From assembly GCA_032353305.1 (NCBI GenBank), contig JAUCNG010218858.1:1-12828 (forward strand): a DNA stretch of 12,828 bases, written 5' to 3'. Below the pieces are notes generated by a model, which saw nothing but the letters and a program-made list of their open reading frames with translations, ran no database searches and was not told the origin of the DNA. The translations under genes and the position numbers were made by a program. Within the stretch, counting starts at the first letter, position 1. Every line of letters starts with the position of its first letter. The stretch is from Cephalothrix spiralis. Taxonomy: Eukaryota > Nemertea > Palaeonemertea > Archinemertea > Cephalotrichidae. Of this stretch, positions 9,001 to 12,828 are shown in pieces.

Positions 9001-12000
9001 AAGAAACCAATTTTAGTTTGAAAAAAATTGATGTAATTTTGAATTCAGCTCATTTAATTTTGCTAAATAAATACGTAAATAGCTGTGACAATGATCAAGT
9101 AATGAAATTAATGATCCAGTTAGCATTTATTATGAAACATCGGTTGAATTCAGTGATCCGTTTCAAAGGAGTTTAAAATTTTCTGGGATATGATTTTCTC
9201 AAAGTTGGGGGTGCGTACTATTCGTTAGTACATAGATTTTTACCTAAATTTTGCTCAAAGTTGGGGGTGCGTACTATACGTTGGGGCGTACTATACGTGA
9301 GGTTTTACGGTAAATGATTTTTAAAAAATTCAATACAATTCGAGGGGCATATATATCACCACAAAATGGTGTGTTCAGTACGTATTAATGAAATATATTT
9401 ATAAAGAATAGTTTAAAATTTAACTGCACTACAAAAAGTGGTGTGATATGCCCCTCGTACAAATTAAGAAAACTGTGTCAATTTTTCAAAACATAACAAA
9501 TCAAATATGTGACATGAGATATCAAAATGAGATGCTTTGGTATTTTCAAAATTTCGCGACATATATATCTTAGCCAACAAAGTCAACTAAGTCAAATTAC
9601 CAATTTTTAGATTCACATCTTAAAGTGCCCTCATCTGTATAGCGGACATTGCCTTTCACAAGAGATTTTCTTACAAAATGCTTTGTAAATGTCTTAAATG
9701 CCGGTGAAGACTTTGAGTAGGAGTATAAATTTGCTGTCATTAAGCCTAACGCACACTAGTCCGCAGAATCGCAAGAACACTTCCGCAAGATCGCAACAAA
9801 ATGTTTTCAGCGCACATTAGTCTGAATAATCGCAGGTACGCACGTACGCAAGTAAAGTAATCGAGGTCCAGCAGATTTATCACATGATCAATTTAAATGC
9901 ATATTTTGTAAGTCACTTTTGAGAAGGTTGGAGTTTAAGCTTTAGAATCCTTAAAAGGTGTTACGATATACAAACACTCATGCCTCTATCATTTATCTTC
10001 AATTTATTCATTACGTTACGTCATTTTAAATACATCGGATCACGCGTTGTTGCGTTCTAACATTCCTGTGATTCTGCGGACTAGTGTGCGGTAGGCTTTG
10101 AATTCTAGTTTATGCAAATTAAAAAAGTGAATTTTGAAAATTTGGCCAAAGCGACTCATCTCCGGTCACATATCACAATCACAAAAAATCAGTGGATAAA
10201 TTAAACTTATTTGAATAATCTTACCTCTACATGGGGATCGACGATTCTCATATCATCATTCGGCGATTTTTCAGTTATATTGAATTCAACGTTTTGTCGA
10301 CCTTTTTCATCATTCCACTTTGCAAGGTCATATTTGTAAACGTCCATAAGTGTTTCATCGGTTACCTAAAAAATATTACAACAAAGTTAAGCAATTGATT
10401 GATAATTACAGAATTAATCAATAATTTATTTCTCATTTTTATAATTATGCTATACAGTTATTGCACCACATGCACAGGAAGCGGTTATATTCCGAGACTA
10501 TAGTGCTAGAAATTATGACACTCTGATGCTAATTAACAAATTCTTAGTTTATTTTTTGACATTTGATATGCCAATTTAACTTTTTTGCATCTCTGGGTTG
10601 GCTTTTTGGGTCTCTGCAAATGTCTTCAGAATTATATGGGGCTAAAAATGTACTGGAGTCGAAAGTATTGGGGCCGAAAATGTACTGGGGCCGAAAATGT
10701 TGGGGCCGAAAATGTTTGGGCCGAAAACCCCTGCTCCTGAAAGATTGAAGAAGTAGCCCAACTGTAGAACACAGCCGTCGGCGAACAAATCGCTGCACTT
10801 TTAACGTTTATTCAAATTCGAATCCGTAAAAATATAATAGTAACACTTTCTTTGTTAGTCGGGGTCTTTAGAAACAAAAATAGGTGAACTGTGCAAATTA
10901 TGGCAAAATCATGAAATTTTTTTGGTACAGAATATGGCCAATGTATCGGGCGCCAAAAGCTCTCCGATAAGAGTAGTATAGTCCGTTGGCAGTTCAAGGG
11001 ATGGCAATTCTCAGAAAAAAGGGCTATTGGTGTCCTTCTGGGGCCAACTCCCAAGTCATGCAGCTAGGCCAAATAATTAGTTAACATGGTCGACAAAATA
11101 AGGCTTACCTCGCAAATCAGATCCAAGTCATAGAAGGAGGGATCACCAACCGCTGTAAACGAGACCTTGCACTGTGCACTATGTCCAGAAAGTAGGACTC
11201 CCTTTTGAGGATGGATGTTCACAAACTAAAATGAAATAGAAAAAATTATAATTTTAGCTCTACATTATAGCAGTTTTTTTCAGGCAAAGACATTGTGATT
11301 TTGACTGCTGGGATCGACAGTGACATACATCTACGATGTCAATCAGATGTTATAAGTTTATCGTACTTCCAGTTATTACATATGAACTATGCGGATCGAC
11401 ATTGGTCATGTGCCATAAAAAGAGCAGTTGAGTCCCCGATCCACAGGTCTTTGGAAATTTTCATTCAATTTTCAGATCCAAGTTTTCGCCTCCAACCACG
11501 AAAATCCTCGAAGTGCGGACTTAAACCCAATTCCAACCAACCCTTATATTTTCTGAAAGCTGGTCAAATTCCAGGTTTAAGTTTATATTTTCGAACAGGT
11601 CGGCTTTAGGGTCCTAATGCCGGTCATATACAATTTTTTATTTAAACTTTTGAACCTACAATTTCCACTAGCATTCAGAAAATATAAAAGTTGATGGGGT
11701 TTAGGCCCGCACTTTCAAGATTTTTTGCGGGGAGGCCGAAACTGGGGTCTGTACACATTCCCCTCCCCTCCGGTATGTGAATACCACTACATAGTATTAA
11801 GTAGGGAAAGCAAATGCAATGAAGTATTCAACACCGAAGTGGAACGGAATGGTCTGTACAATGAATACCAAGTTCCATAAAACCGTGTAATAGTACTGCA
11901 GTACTGAACCACACAGCTGGTTTAGTAAAGGACATTTAAAAGATACGAGATTGTTTATGACGCGACATCTTTTAAAATTAACATCATTGAAAATATGCTG

Positions 12001-12819
12001 CAACTGTTCCGCGAAGAAAATGCAATGGTATAAAAAGTTAAAACTTACCTGAGAATCAATTCTTGATGTAACATGCCATACGAATGAAATCCTGTGATCT
12101 AGAGATCGATTTGTGATATAAAGAACCCTACGACCACGGGCGAAAAGTGGTAAATTGCCAATTGATACTCTTTCTATGGACAAGAATGCAAGCTGCAAAA
12201 TGAAAAGACGATAACATCAGCTGTTATGCGAAATATTAAGATAAAAACATACTGATTTTTAAATAATGATTCATCGATCACGTGCCGCTTCTCCCACAAT
12301 GCAATTCGAGTACACTTCGAAATTGAAACTCAATCAGTCTCGATCGTCGAGTAATAATATATGAGTCATCGATCACGTGCAGAATTACTTGTTCTTTCAC
12401 TCTCTTCCGGTATCGTGAAATTACTCGTAATTTACATCACTATCCATACAGATATATCATATAATTCCATAAAAGTGTTCCCTTTCGCAAGCTTTAACAG
12501 GGATAAAGAATTATTATGTCATACAAAGTAGTGGAGAGTGGAAGCCGAAAATTTTGCATTTTAGCGGCAACTTATCATTTTAGCCAAACTTAATAGAAAC
12601 AGAATAACATCAACACAAAAAATATGAAAACTTGGAAGGCTACCTCAGTATTTGAACACATACCTGTCCAGGAACTGCAACCGATTGTGTTACCGGGACA
12701 TCCGATTCTAGCTGGTCAGTCATAGGTAAAGTATCTCCCATATTTCGTTTGTCATAACCAATTCCAGTAAACGTAACTAAGGCTGTATCTCCATTAGCAA
12801 TGTGAATTGGTACATCAAC
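1..12819 (-). CDS. CFAP65: CFAP65-like ciliary protein, partial (9 exons)
   Basis: Multi-exon gene, open at both window edges. In transcript order the exons are 12819-12664, 12192-12049, 11225-11109, 10365-10225, 7661-7581, 6248-6046, 5524-5405, 2298-1989 and 63-1. Joined, they give 445 residues without a stop, and all eight introns are GT-AG with matching phase. In local numbering, residues 1-20 end one Ig-like (ASH/MSP) domain, about 53-140 form a complete one, 140-165 and 221-243 are charged and probably helical, 214-281 hold the block TLPPIKK...LHLGVTARTHDITEF, and 335-445 are Ser/Pro/Glu/Thr-rich and disordered. From family knowledge, CFAP65 (CCDC108) is a large axoneme-associated protein needed for sperm flagella and motile cilia, and this order fits its C-terminal third. 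I recognised it from memory of the family, so another ASH protein (HYDIN, CFAP47, DLEC1) is the alternative. The final short exon is the least certain. The largest intron (2299-5404) carries a separate gene on the other strand. Confidence 0.7.
67..96. repeat. Tandem duplication of a 15-mer next to a splice acceptor
   Basis: AAATACAAAATGAAC occurs twice in a row (67-81 and 82-96). Read on the minus strand, this is the T-rich polypyrimidine tract just upstream of the proposed AAG acceptor at 64-65, so the duplication lengthens that tract. Confidence 0.85.
252..313. repeat. Imperfect 62-nt hairpin
   Basis: The inner stem pairs CGCTCCGT-A-TACTT (266-278) with AAGTA-A-ACGGAGC (285-297), 12 base pairs with one A/A mismatch around loop TCTAGC. 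An outer stem pairs TCA-TCACT (252-259) with AGTGA-TGA (305-313), beyond an unpaired internal loop and with one mismatch. It is more GC-rich than its surroundings and may be the core of a MITE or another folded repeat. Confidence 0.7.
869..890. repeat. Perfect 22-bp palindrome
   Basis: The half-site TATAGTATACA (869-879) is followed by its exact reverse complement. The centre is the TACATGTA octamer that recurs through the window. No gene adjoins it. Confidence 0.9.
1989..2298 (-). CDS. CFAP65: CFAP65-like exon 8 of window (disordered tail)
   Basis: The exon holds one base completing Arg, then 103 codons, ending phase 0. The acceptor is ATTTCAG and the donor is GTAAGT at 1988. It begins GLMDDLDFIGALKDIKNDPI, predicted helical, then becomes Ser/Pro/Glu/Thr-rich with SP sites (PESPD, IQSPE, PESPE), typical of a disordered tail. 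A hexapeptide SRLPTT/SRLPTR is duplicated in tandem, corresponding to an 18-bp DNA repeat at about 2144-2174. Degraded copies of its 5' boundary follow at 2425-2487 and 2584-2647. Confidence 0.75.
2375..2650 (+). repeat. Degenerate tandem array: exon-boundary remnants fused to RT-like motif
   Basis: Two units, spaced about 159 bp, follow the real exon boundary. Each carries TCTTTCAAGGCACCGAT, which matches the start of the CFAP65-like exon (TCAAGGCACCGAT at 2261), and a decayed form of its splice acceptor flank. The units begin at 2425 and 2584. Directly upstream of each remnant, the plus strand reads FDISKAFDTVVHQ (2383-2421) and FDLSKAYDTVGKQ (2542-2580). This resembles palm motif A of non-LTR reverse transcriptases. 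The flanking frame is interrupted, so nothing here is a working gene. Confidence 0.5.
2971..3028 (+). repeat. Perfect 27-bp direct repeat upstream of the SRCR gene
   Basis: Two identical 27-bp copies (2971-2997 and 3002-3028) share TGTTGTGACCTACAGTACTT and end TTATAAT. They are 31 bp apart, and the second copy ends 125 bp before the SRCR start codon. A shorter related GTAGTACTT occurs just upstream at about 2961. The position suggests a duplicated promoter element, but a recent neutral duplication would look the same. Confidence 0.8.
3154..3850 (+). CDS. SRCR gene exon 1: signal peptide and unknown N-terminal region
   Basis: The exon holds 232 codons plus one base. The frame is also open upstream to about 3073 but has no ATG there, so 3154 (or 3157) is the start. 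After the signal peptide comes GHVNYEGENLPIWSSNGTIY and a strand-rich stretch with HLEFRIRFIYDGYRRR. The last 60 residues are charged and probably helical (KELSLEKQMRRIEDIKIVKE). The frame reaches a stop eight bases into the intron, consistent with a real donor at 3851. Confidence 0.82.
3154..4940 (+). CDS. Secreted SRCR-domain protein, complete two-exon gene
   Basis: Exons 3154-3850 and 4570-4940 join through a phase-1 GT-AG intron (GTAAGT donor, TTCATTATAG acceptor) into 355 residues plus TAA. The start is the first ATG of the frame; a second ATG follows at once. Residues 1-19 form a signal peptide (MMLILWIIFSVFS...GFS). Residues 20-232 match no family I know; they include N-glycosylation sequons at N41, N110, N131 and N207, cysteines at 98, 147, 153 and 194, and a charged helix-prone stretch at about 170-200. 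Residues 236-355 are an SRCR domain with the WGTVCD core and cysteines at 266, 290, 319, 329, 343 and 354, the six-cysteine group A pattern. No membrane anchor follows, so it is probably secreted. SRCR proteins bind polyanionic or microbial ligands, and such genes are strongly expanded in marine invertebrates. A defence or recognition role is inference. It lies wholly within an intron of the antisense CFAP65-like gene. Confidence 0.85.
3851..4569 (+). other. Intron of the SRCR gene
   Basis: 719 bp, phase 1, GT-AG. It contains two palindromic TGACGTCA sites (4205 and 4248), a 7-bp stem hairpin (4287-4293 with 4308-4314) and a GC-rich patch around 4345-4395. In that patch are the 13-bp palindrome GGCCGAATCGGCC and a near-direct repeat GGCCCGAATAGGGT / GGTCCCAATAGGGT. 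The patch looks like the remains of an inserted repeat. Open frames at 3933-4238 and 4233-4421 show no protein-like features. Confidence 0.75.
4205..4255. promoter_or_regulatory. Paired CRE-type palindromes in the SRCR intron
   Basis: TGACGTCA, the full CREB/ATF consensus, occurs at 4205-4212 (within ATGACGTCAT) and 4248-4255 (within the 14-bp palindrome TTGTGACGTCACAA). Two more lie at 7428-7435 and 8444-8451, but these are inside repeat elements. That weakens a regulatory reading, because such sites may simply have arrived with mobile DNA. Confidence 0.4.
4570..4940 (+). CDS. SRCR gene exon 2: complete SRCR domain
   Basis: Two bases complete Arg233, then 122 codons and TAA. The whole SRCR domain lies in this single exon. 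It runs from KIKAKLKD through GSSWGTVCDH, NNVARVACKQIYG, STKCNGEEDSLHQC and NTFCGGNYHDVGVDCN. Each corresponds to a standard SRCR block: the WGTVC core, the A-x-V-x-C-x-Q-L/I-G helix, C-x-G-x-E-x-S-L-x-x-C, and the closing HxDVGVxC. The protein ends one residue after the last cysteine. Confidence 0.9.
4941..5404. other. SRCR 3' flank and intron remainder
   Basis: This stretch contains the SRCR 3'UTR with one candidate AATAAA at 5138, and then AT-rich sequence up to the antisense exon 5405-5524. A purine-rich tract occurs around 5125-5150. I see no further gene or repeat in it. Confidence 0.5.
5138..5143 (+). promoter_or_regulatory. Candidate poly(A) signal of the SRCR gene
   Basis: A canonical AATAAA lies 198 bases after the SRCR stop codon in an A-rich tract, followed by a T-rich stretch (ATCTTCTTTCTTCC) that could serve as the downstream element. 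It is the first exact AATAAA after the stop. In AT-rich DNA such hexamers are common, so only position supports it. Confidence 0.45.
5405..5524 (-). CDS. CFAP65: CFAP65-like exon 7 of window
   Basis: The exon completes the split Arg codon, adds 39 codons and ends with two bases of another split Arg. The acceptor is CATTTCAG and the donor is GTATGT at 5404. It encodes CLSNKSSAVKKSEPIKEDEP, then IQCIASEADVVEGTMANLL. The polar Lys/Glu linker followed by an amphipathic V-V-E-G-T-M-A-N-L-L helix fits the region after the TARTH block. An antisense open frame across the same bases (5276-5461) is a shadow. Confidence 0.72.
5525..6045 (-). other. Intron between CFAP65-like exons 6 and 7
   Basis: 521 bp, donor GTAAGG and acceptor TTTCAG. 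I found no repeat or exon-like segment inside. The open frame at 5852-6106 partly overlaps the exon 6046-6248 in another frame and is not supported. Confidence 0.6.
6046..6248 (-). CDS. CFAP65: CFAP65-like exon 6 of window (helical segment + LHLGVTARTH block)
   Basis: This exon has 67 codons plus 2 nt. The acceptor is CTATACAG and the donor is GTAAGG at 6045. It opens with TLPPIKKLSEDEKKVLEKEA, a Lys/Glu-rich helix likely to form a coiled coil. The Pro-rich stretch EKPLPPKPF comes next, then LHLGVTARTHDITEF. The last block, ending in HID-R, is the most family-specific part of the gene and the main reason for naming CFAP65. Confidence 0.82.
6321..6734 (+). repeat. GTGATTCGTGA repeat cluster with 30-bp period
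   Basis: GTGATTCGTGA occurs at 6664, 6694 and 6724, exactly 30 bp apart, and at 6344; a variant GTGATCCGTGA is at 6321. All copies are on the same strand. The 290 bp between the two groups are different sequence, including GAGCGCGCGAAAAA near 6432. The groups may mark the subterminal repeats of a mobile element or the remnants of a broken satellite array. Confidence 0.75.
7203..7544. mobile_element. Foldback (long inverted-repeat) MITE
   Basis: AAGGAATATGCAAAAACATT at 7203 reads toward the right and is mirrored by AAGGAATATGCAAAGATATT read leftward from 7544. The arms continue through TTTTCAGGTTT, a P-P-like AAAAACC(CC)GATTCGATT, ACGTAGAA or GCGTAGAA and TTGACATTTTCCGT. They therefore extend about 150 bp on each side of a short centre near 7370-7420. 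The element has no transposase. A 112-codon minus-strand frame (7231-7569) runs through both arms and is probably fortuitous. Its right end lies 36 bp from a CFAP65-like splice donor. Confidence 0.85.
7581..7661 (-). CDS. CFAP65: CFAP65-like exon 5 of window (27-codon microexon)
   Basis: This short exon has 27 codons, phase 0 at both ends. The acceptor is TTTTTTTAG and the donor is GTGAGT at 7580. It encodes ERPPSGRLRTLDNIQ, then KQMLDGDMPKYR, and joins in frame to TLPPIKK of the next exon. It is isolated between a 2.56 kb and a 1.33 kb intron, so confidence rests on splice signals, phase and the KYR-TLPPI join. A foldback element ends only 36 bp beyond its donor. Confidence 0.7.
7933..8484. 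mobile_element. Mariner-like non-autonomous DNA transposon
   Basis: The left end CAGGATGTCCCAATATAATG and the right end, read inward, CAGGGTGTCCCAATAAAATA are both flanked by TA (7931-7932 and 8485-8486). Similarity continues through TATAACAGCCAAATGACG / TATAACAGCCAGATGACG and recurs as CATGGTCTTCT about 95 bp in from each end. The TIRs are thus long and diverged. CAGGGTGTCCCA-type ends with TA duplication are typical of Tc1/mariner elements. The 552-bp body lacks a transposase frame, so it is a MITE or deletion derivative. Confidence 0.88.
8602..8616 (-). promoter_or_regulatory. CTCF-like insulator motif
   Basis: The minus strand reads CCGCCAGGTGGCGCC, a near-ideal match to the conserved CTCF core (C-C-x-x-x-AG-G-T/G-GGCGC). 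It is an isolated GC-rich 15-mer in AT-rich intron DNA, 118 bp outside the mariner-like element. It is a motif match only. The partial self-complementarity GGCGCCACCTGGCGG also allows chance or a repeat origin. Confidence 0.45.
8906..8952. repeat. Perfect 11-bp stem with nested inner hairpin
   Basis: ACGAATTCCTA (8906-8916) pairs perfectly with TAGGAATTCGT (8942-8952). Inside, TGGTT (8923-8927) pairs with AACCA (8932-8936) around a TTTT loop. Two nested stems in 47 nt could extrude as a cruciform. It may be the end of the repeat cluster that follows. Confidence 0.8.
9198..9299. repeat. Tandem/partial repeat with GGTGCGTACTA core
   Basis: CTCAAAGTTGGGGGTGCGTA followed by CTATWCGTT occurs at 9198-9226 and 9254-9282, with a shorter third copy GGGGCGTACTATACGTG at 9283-9299. 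The core also appears in inverted orientation as GTAGTACGCACC at 8973-8984. The interval 8973-9299 may therefore be one element with inverted ends. Confidence 0.8.
9341..9456. mobile_element. Small palindromic MITE
   Basis: The left arm is CGAGGGGCATATATATCACC plus AC (9341-9362). The right arm, read inward from 9456, is CGAGGGGCATATCACACCAC, an inverted repeat of about 20 bp with a two-base difference in length. The flanks TACAATT (left) and TACAAATT (right) look like an imperfect target-site duplication. At 116 bp it has no coding capacity; its superfamily is not clear. Confidence 0.8.
9742..10098. mobile_element. TIR DNA transposon derivative, 357 bp
   Basis: The left end AAGCCTAACGCACACTAGTC continues CGCAGAATCGCA (9742-9773), and the right end read inward is AAGCCTACCGCACACTAGTC continuing CGCAGAATCACA. 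The TIRs span about 30 bp with two differences. A decayed subterminal copy, CGCACATTAGTCTGAATAAT plus CGCAGG, lies at about 9810-9836. No open frame fills the centre, and no clear target duplication is seen. It could be Harbinger- or hAT-related, but I cannot decide. Confidence 0.87.
10225..10365 (-). CDS. CFAP65: CFAP65-like exon 4 of window (post-ASH linker)
   Basis: This exon has 47 codons, phase 0 at both ends. The acceptor is TTTTTTAG and the donor is GTAAGA at 10224. It begins with VTDETLMDVYKYDLAKWNDE, a charged, probably helical segment. The sequence QNVEFNITEKSPNDDMRIVD follows. The Y-x-x-D-L-x-x-W-x-x-E pattern directly after an Ig-like domain is what I recall of CFAP65 near its C-terminus. 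Confidence 0.78.
10366..11108 (-). other. Intron between CFAP65-like exons 3 and 4
   Basis: 743 bp containing the minisatellite at 10638-10731 and otherwise no recognised feature. The frames at 10544-10798 and 10812-11054 are incidental, the first arising from the minisatellite itself. Confidence 0.6.
10638..10731 (+). repeat. Minisatellite, GGGGCCGAAAATGTACT units
   Basis: There are about six consecutive units of 14-17 bp: GGGGCTAAAAATGTACT, GGAGTCGAAAGTATT, GGGGCCGAAAATGTACT, GGGGCCGAAAATGTT, GGGGCCGAAAATGTTT and a final GGGCCGAAAACCCC. The outer units are most diverged, as expected for an old array. Variation in the trailing T/ACT suggests slippage. Confidence 0.9.
11109..11225 (-). CDS. 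CFAP65: CFAP65-like exon 3 of window (ASH domain, second half)
   Basis: This exon has 39 codons, phase 0 at both ends. The acceptor is ATTTTAG and the donor is GTAAGC at 11108. It encodes FVNIHPQKGVLLSGHSAQ, then CKVSFTAVGDPSFYDLDL ending ICE. The I-x-P-x-x-G-x-L-x-x-G-x-S strand-turn, followed by a V-x-F strand and a Y-x-x-x-L-x-C strand, completes the Ig-like fold begun in the previous exon. Confidence 0.8.
11226..12048 (-). other. Intron between CFAP65-like exons 2 and 3
   Basis: 823 bp containing the foldback element 11473-11749 and a 14-bp perfect palindrome AGTACTGCAGTACT (11892-11905). The plus-strand open frame 11295-11609 runs into the element's left arm and does not resemble a protein. 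Confidence 0.6.
11473..11749. mobile_element. Foldback (long inverted-repeat) element, second type
   Basis: The left arm from 11473 (CAGATCCAAGTTTTCGCCTC) is mirrored by the right arm read inward from 11749 (CAGACCCCAGTTTCGGCCTC). Matching blocks then follow in the same order: AAGTGCGGAC / AAGTGCGGGC, TTAAACCC / CTAAACCCC, TTATATTTTCTGAA in both, and AGGTTTAAGTTT / AGGTTCAAAAGTTT. The arms are about 115 bp with a 45-bp centre. It has no coding capacity and differs in sequence from the 7203-7544 element. Confidence 0.82.
12049..12192 (-). CDS. CFAP65: CFAP65-like exon 2 of window (ASH domain, first half)
   Basis: This exon has 48 codons, phase 0 at both ends. The acceptor is TTTTGCAG and the donor is GTAAGT at 12048. 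The protein alternates predicted beta strands in the usual ASH pattern: SIERVSIGNLPLF, then RRVLYITNRS, then RISFVWHVTS. The motif of a protein 'level' strand, a hydrophobic strand ending in T-N-x-S, and an aromatic F-x-W strand is characteristic of MSP-like domains in ciliary proteins. The domain continues without a break into exon 11109-11225. Confidence 0.8.
12193..12663 (-). other. Intron between CFAP65-like exons 1 and 2
   Basis: 471 bp. A 20-bp sequence, ATGATTCATCGATCACGTGC, at 12266-12285 is repeated with one change (ATGAGTCATCGATCACGTGC) at 12361-12380, 95 bp away. Both copies contain the E-box CACGTG, and the second also creates an AP-1-type TGAGTCA. No other feature is visible. Confidence 0.6.
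12266..12380 (+). repeat. Spaced 20-bp direct repeat with E-box
   Basis: The copies at 12266-12285 and 12361-12380 match at 19 of 20 positions (TCATCGATCACGTGC in both). The 75 bp between them include a local palindrome-rich stretch (TCGATCGTCGA). Possible readings are a duplicated bHLH (CACGTG) binding site or the termini of a small insertion. Confidence 0.7.
12664..12819 (-). CDS. CFAP65: CFAP65-like exon 1 of window (end of an Ig-like domain)
   Basis: This exon has 52 codons, phase 0 at both ends. The acceptor is ATTTTAG just upstream (12820-12821) and the donor is GTATGT at 12663. It starts with the strand-like VDVPIHIANG, followed by ALVTFTGIGYDKR, a typical closing strand of ASH/MSP Ig-like domains. 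A polar linker and VAVPGQ complete it. More 5' exons must lie beyond base 12828, because a complete CFAP65 is much longer. Confidence 0.75.
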
Positions 12820-12828
12820 CTAAAATGA

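Larger units (their letters stand above)
7662..10224 (-). other. Large repeat-filled intron between CFAP65-like exons 4 and 5
   Basis: 2563 bp containing a mariner-like element (7933-8484), a CTCF-like site (8602-8616), a CAAA-rich tract (about 8820-8880), a cruciform-prone hairpin (8906-8952), a tandem repeat (9198-9299) and two inverted-repeat elements (9341-9456 and 9742-10098). The phases on either side match (0/0), so no exon need be missing. I see none between 8655 and 8900 or between 9460 and 9740. Confidence 0.6.

Noticed and set aside
10544-10798. Frame encoding repeated FRPKHFRPQ-type peptides
   Set aside because: The peptide periodicity is created by the minisatellite at 10638-10731.
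10811-10825. tRNA B-box-like TTCAAATTCGAATCC
   Set aside because: There is no A-box or cloverleaf around it, so neither a tRNA gene nor a SINE head is supported.
10812-11054. 80-codon minus-strand frame
   Set aside because: It lies between CFAP65-like exons with matching phases, lacks splice signals and has no recognisable motif.
11295-11609. 104-codon plus-strand frame
   Set aside because: Its second half is the left arm of the foldback element; the first half resembles no protein.

Overview
This is a eukaryotic, intron-rich, AT-rich window from an animal nuclear genome. No ORF in it is a complete multi-domain gene. Coding sequence appears as short GT-AG bounded exons separated by introns full of inverted-repeat elements. 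The two recognisable genes are a ciliary ASH/MSP-type protein and a secreted SRCR protein. Together with repeated TACATGTA palindromes, they suggest a marine invertebrate, probably a mollusc, but that assignment is inference.

The minus strand is occupied from end to end by one gene whose 5' end lies beyond base 12819 and whose 3' end lies before base 1. I assembled nine exons: 12664-12819, 12049-12192, 11109-11225, 10225-10365, 7581-7661, 6046-6248, 5405-5524, 1989-2298 and 1-63. Each junction has a GT donor and an AG acceptor, and the reading phase is preserved at all eight. The joined 445 residues run through an Ig-like ASH/MSP region, two charged probably helical segments and a Ser/Pro/Glu-rich disordered tail. 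This is the architecture of the C-terminal third of CFAP65 (CCDC108), an axonemal and sperm-flagellum protein.

A second gene lies on the plus strand entirely inside the 3.1 kb intron 2299-5404 of the first. Its two exons (3154-3850 and 4570-4940) encode a 355-residue protein with a signal peptide, an unrecognised N-terminal region of about 210 residues and one C-terminal SRCR domain with six cysteines. It is a complete nested, antisense gene with its own candidate poly(A) signal.

The remaining introns hold mobile-element debris. Clear cases are a mariner-like non-autonomous element with TA flanks (7933-8484), two foldback elements with arms over 100 bp (7203-7544 and 11473-11749), a TIR element with a ~30 bp TIR (9742-10098) and a small palindromic MITE (9341-9456). 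There are also two tandem-repeat clusters (9198-9299 and 10638-10731) and a 30-bp periodic repeat (6321-6734). Next to exon 1989-2298, the exon/intron boundary is repeated twice more, and each extra copy is fused to a reverse-transcriptase-like motif on the plus strand. No RNA gene, CRISPR array or complete transposase was found, and nothing here amounts to a demonstrably new molecular system.
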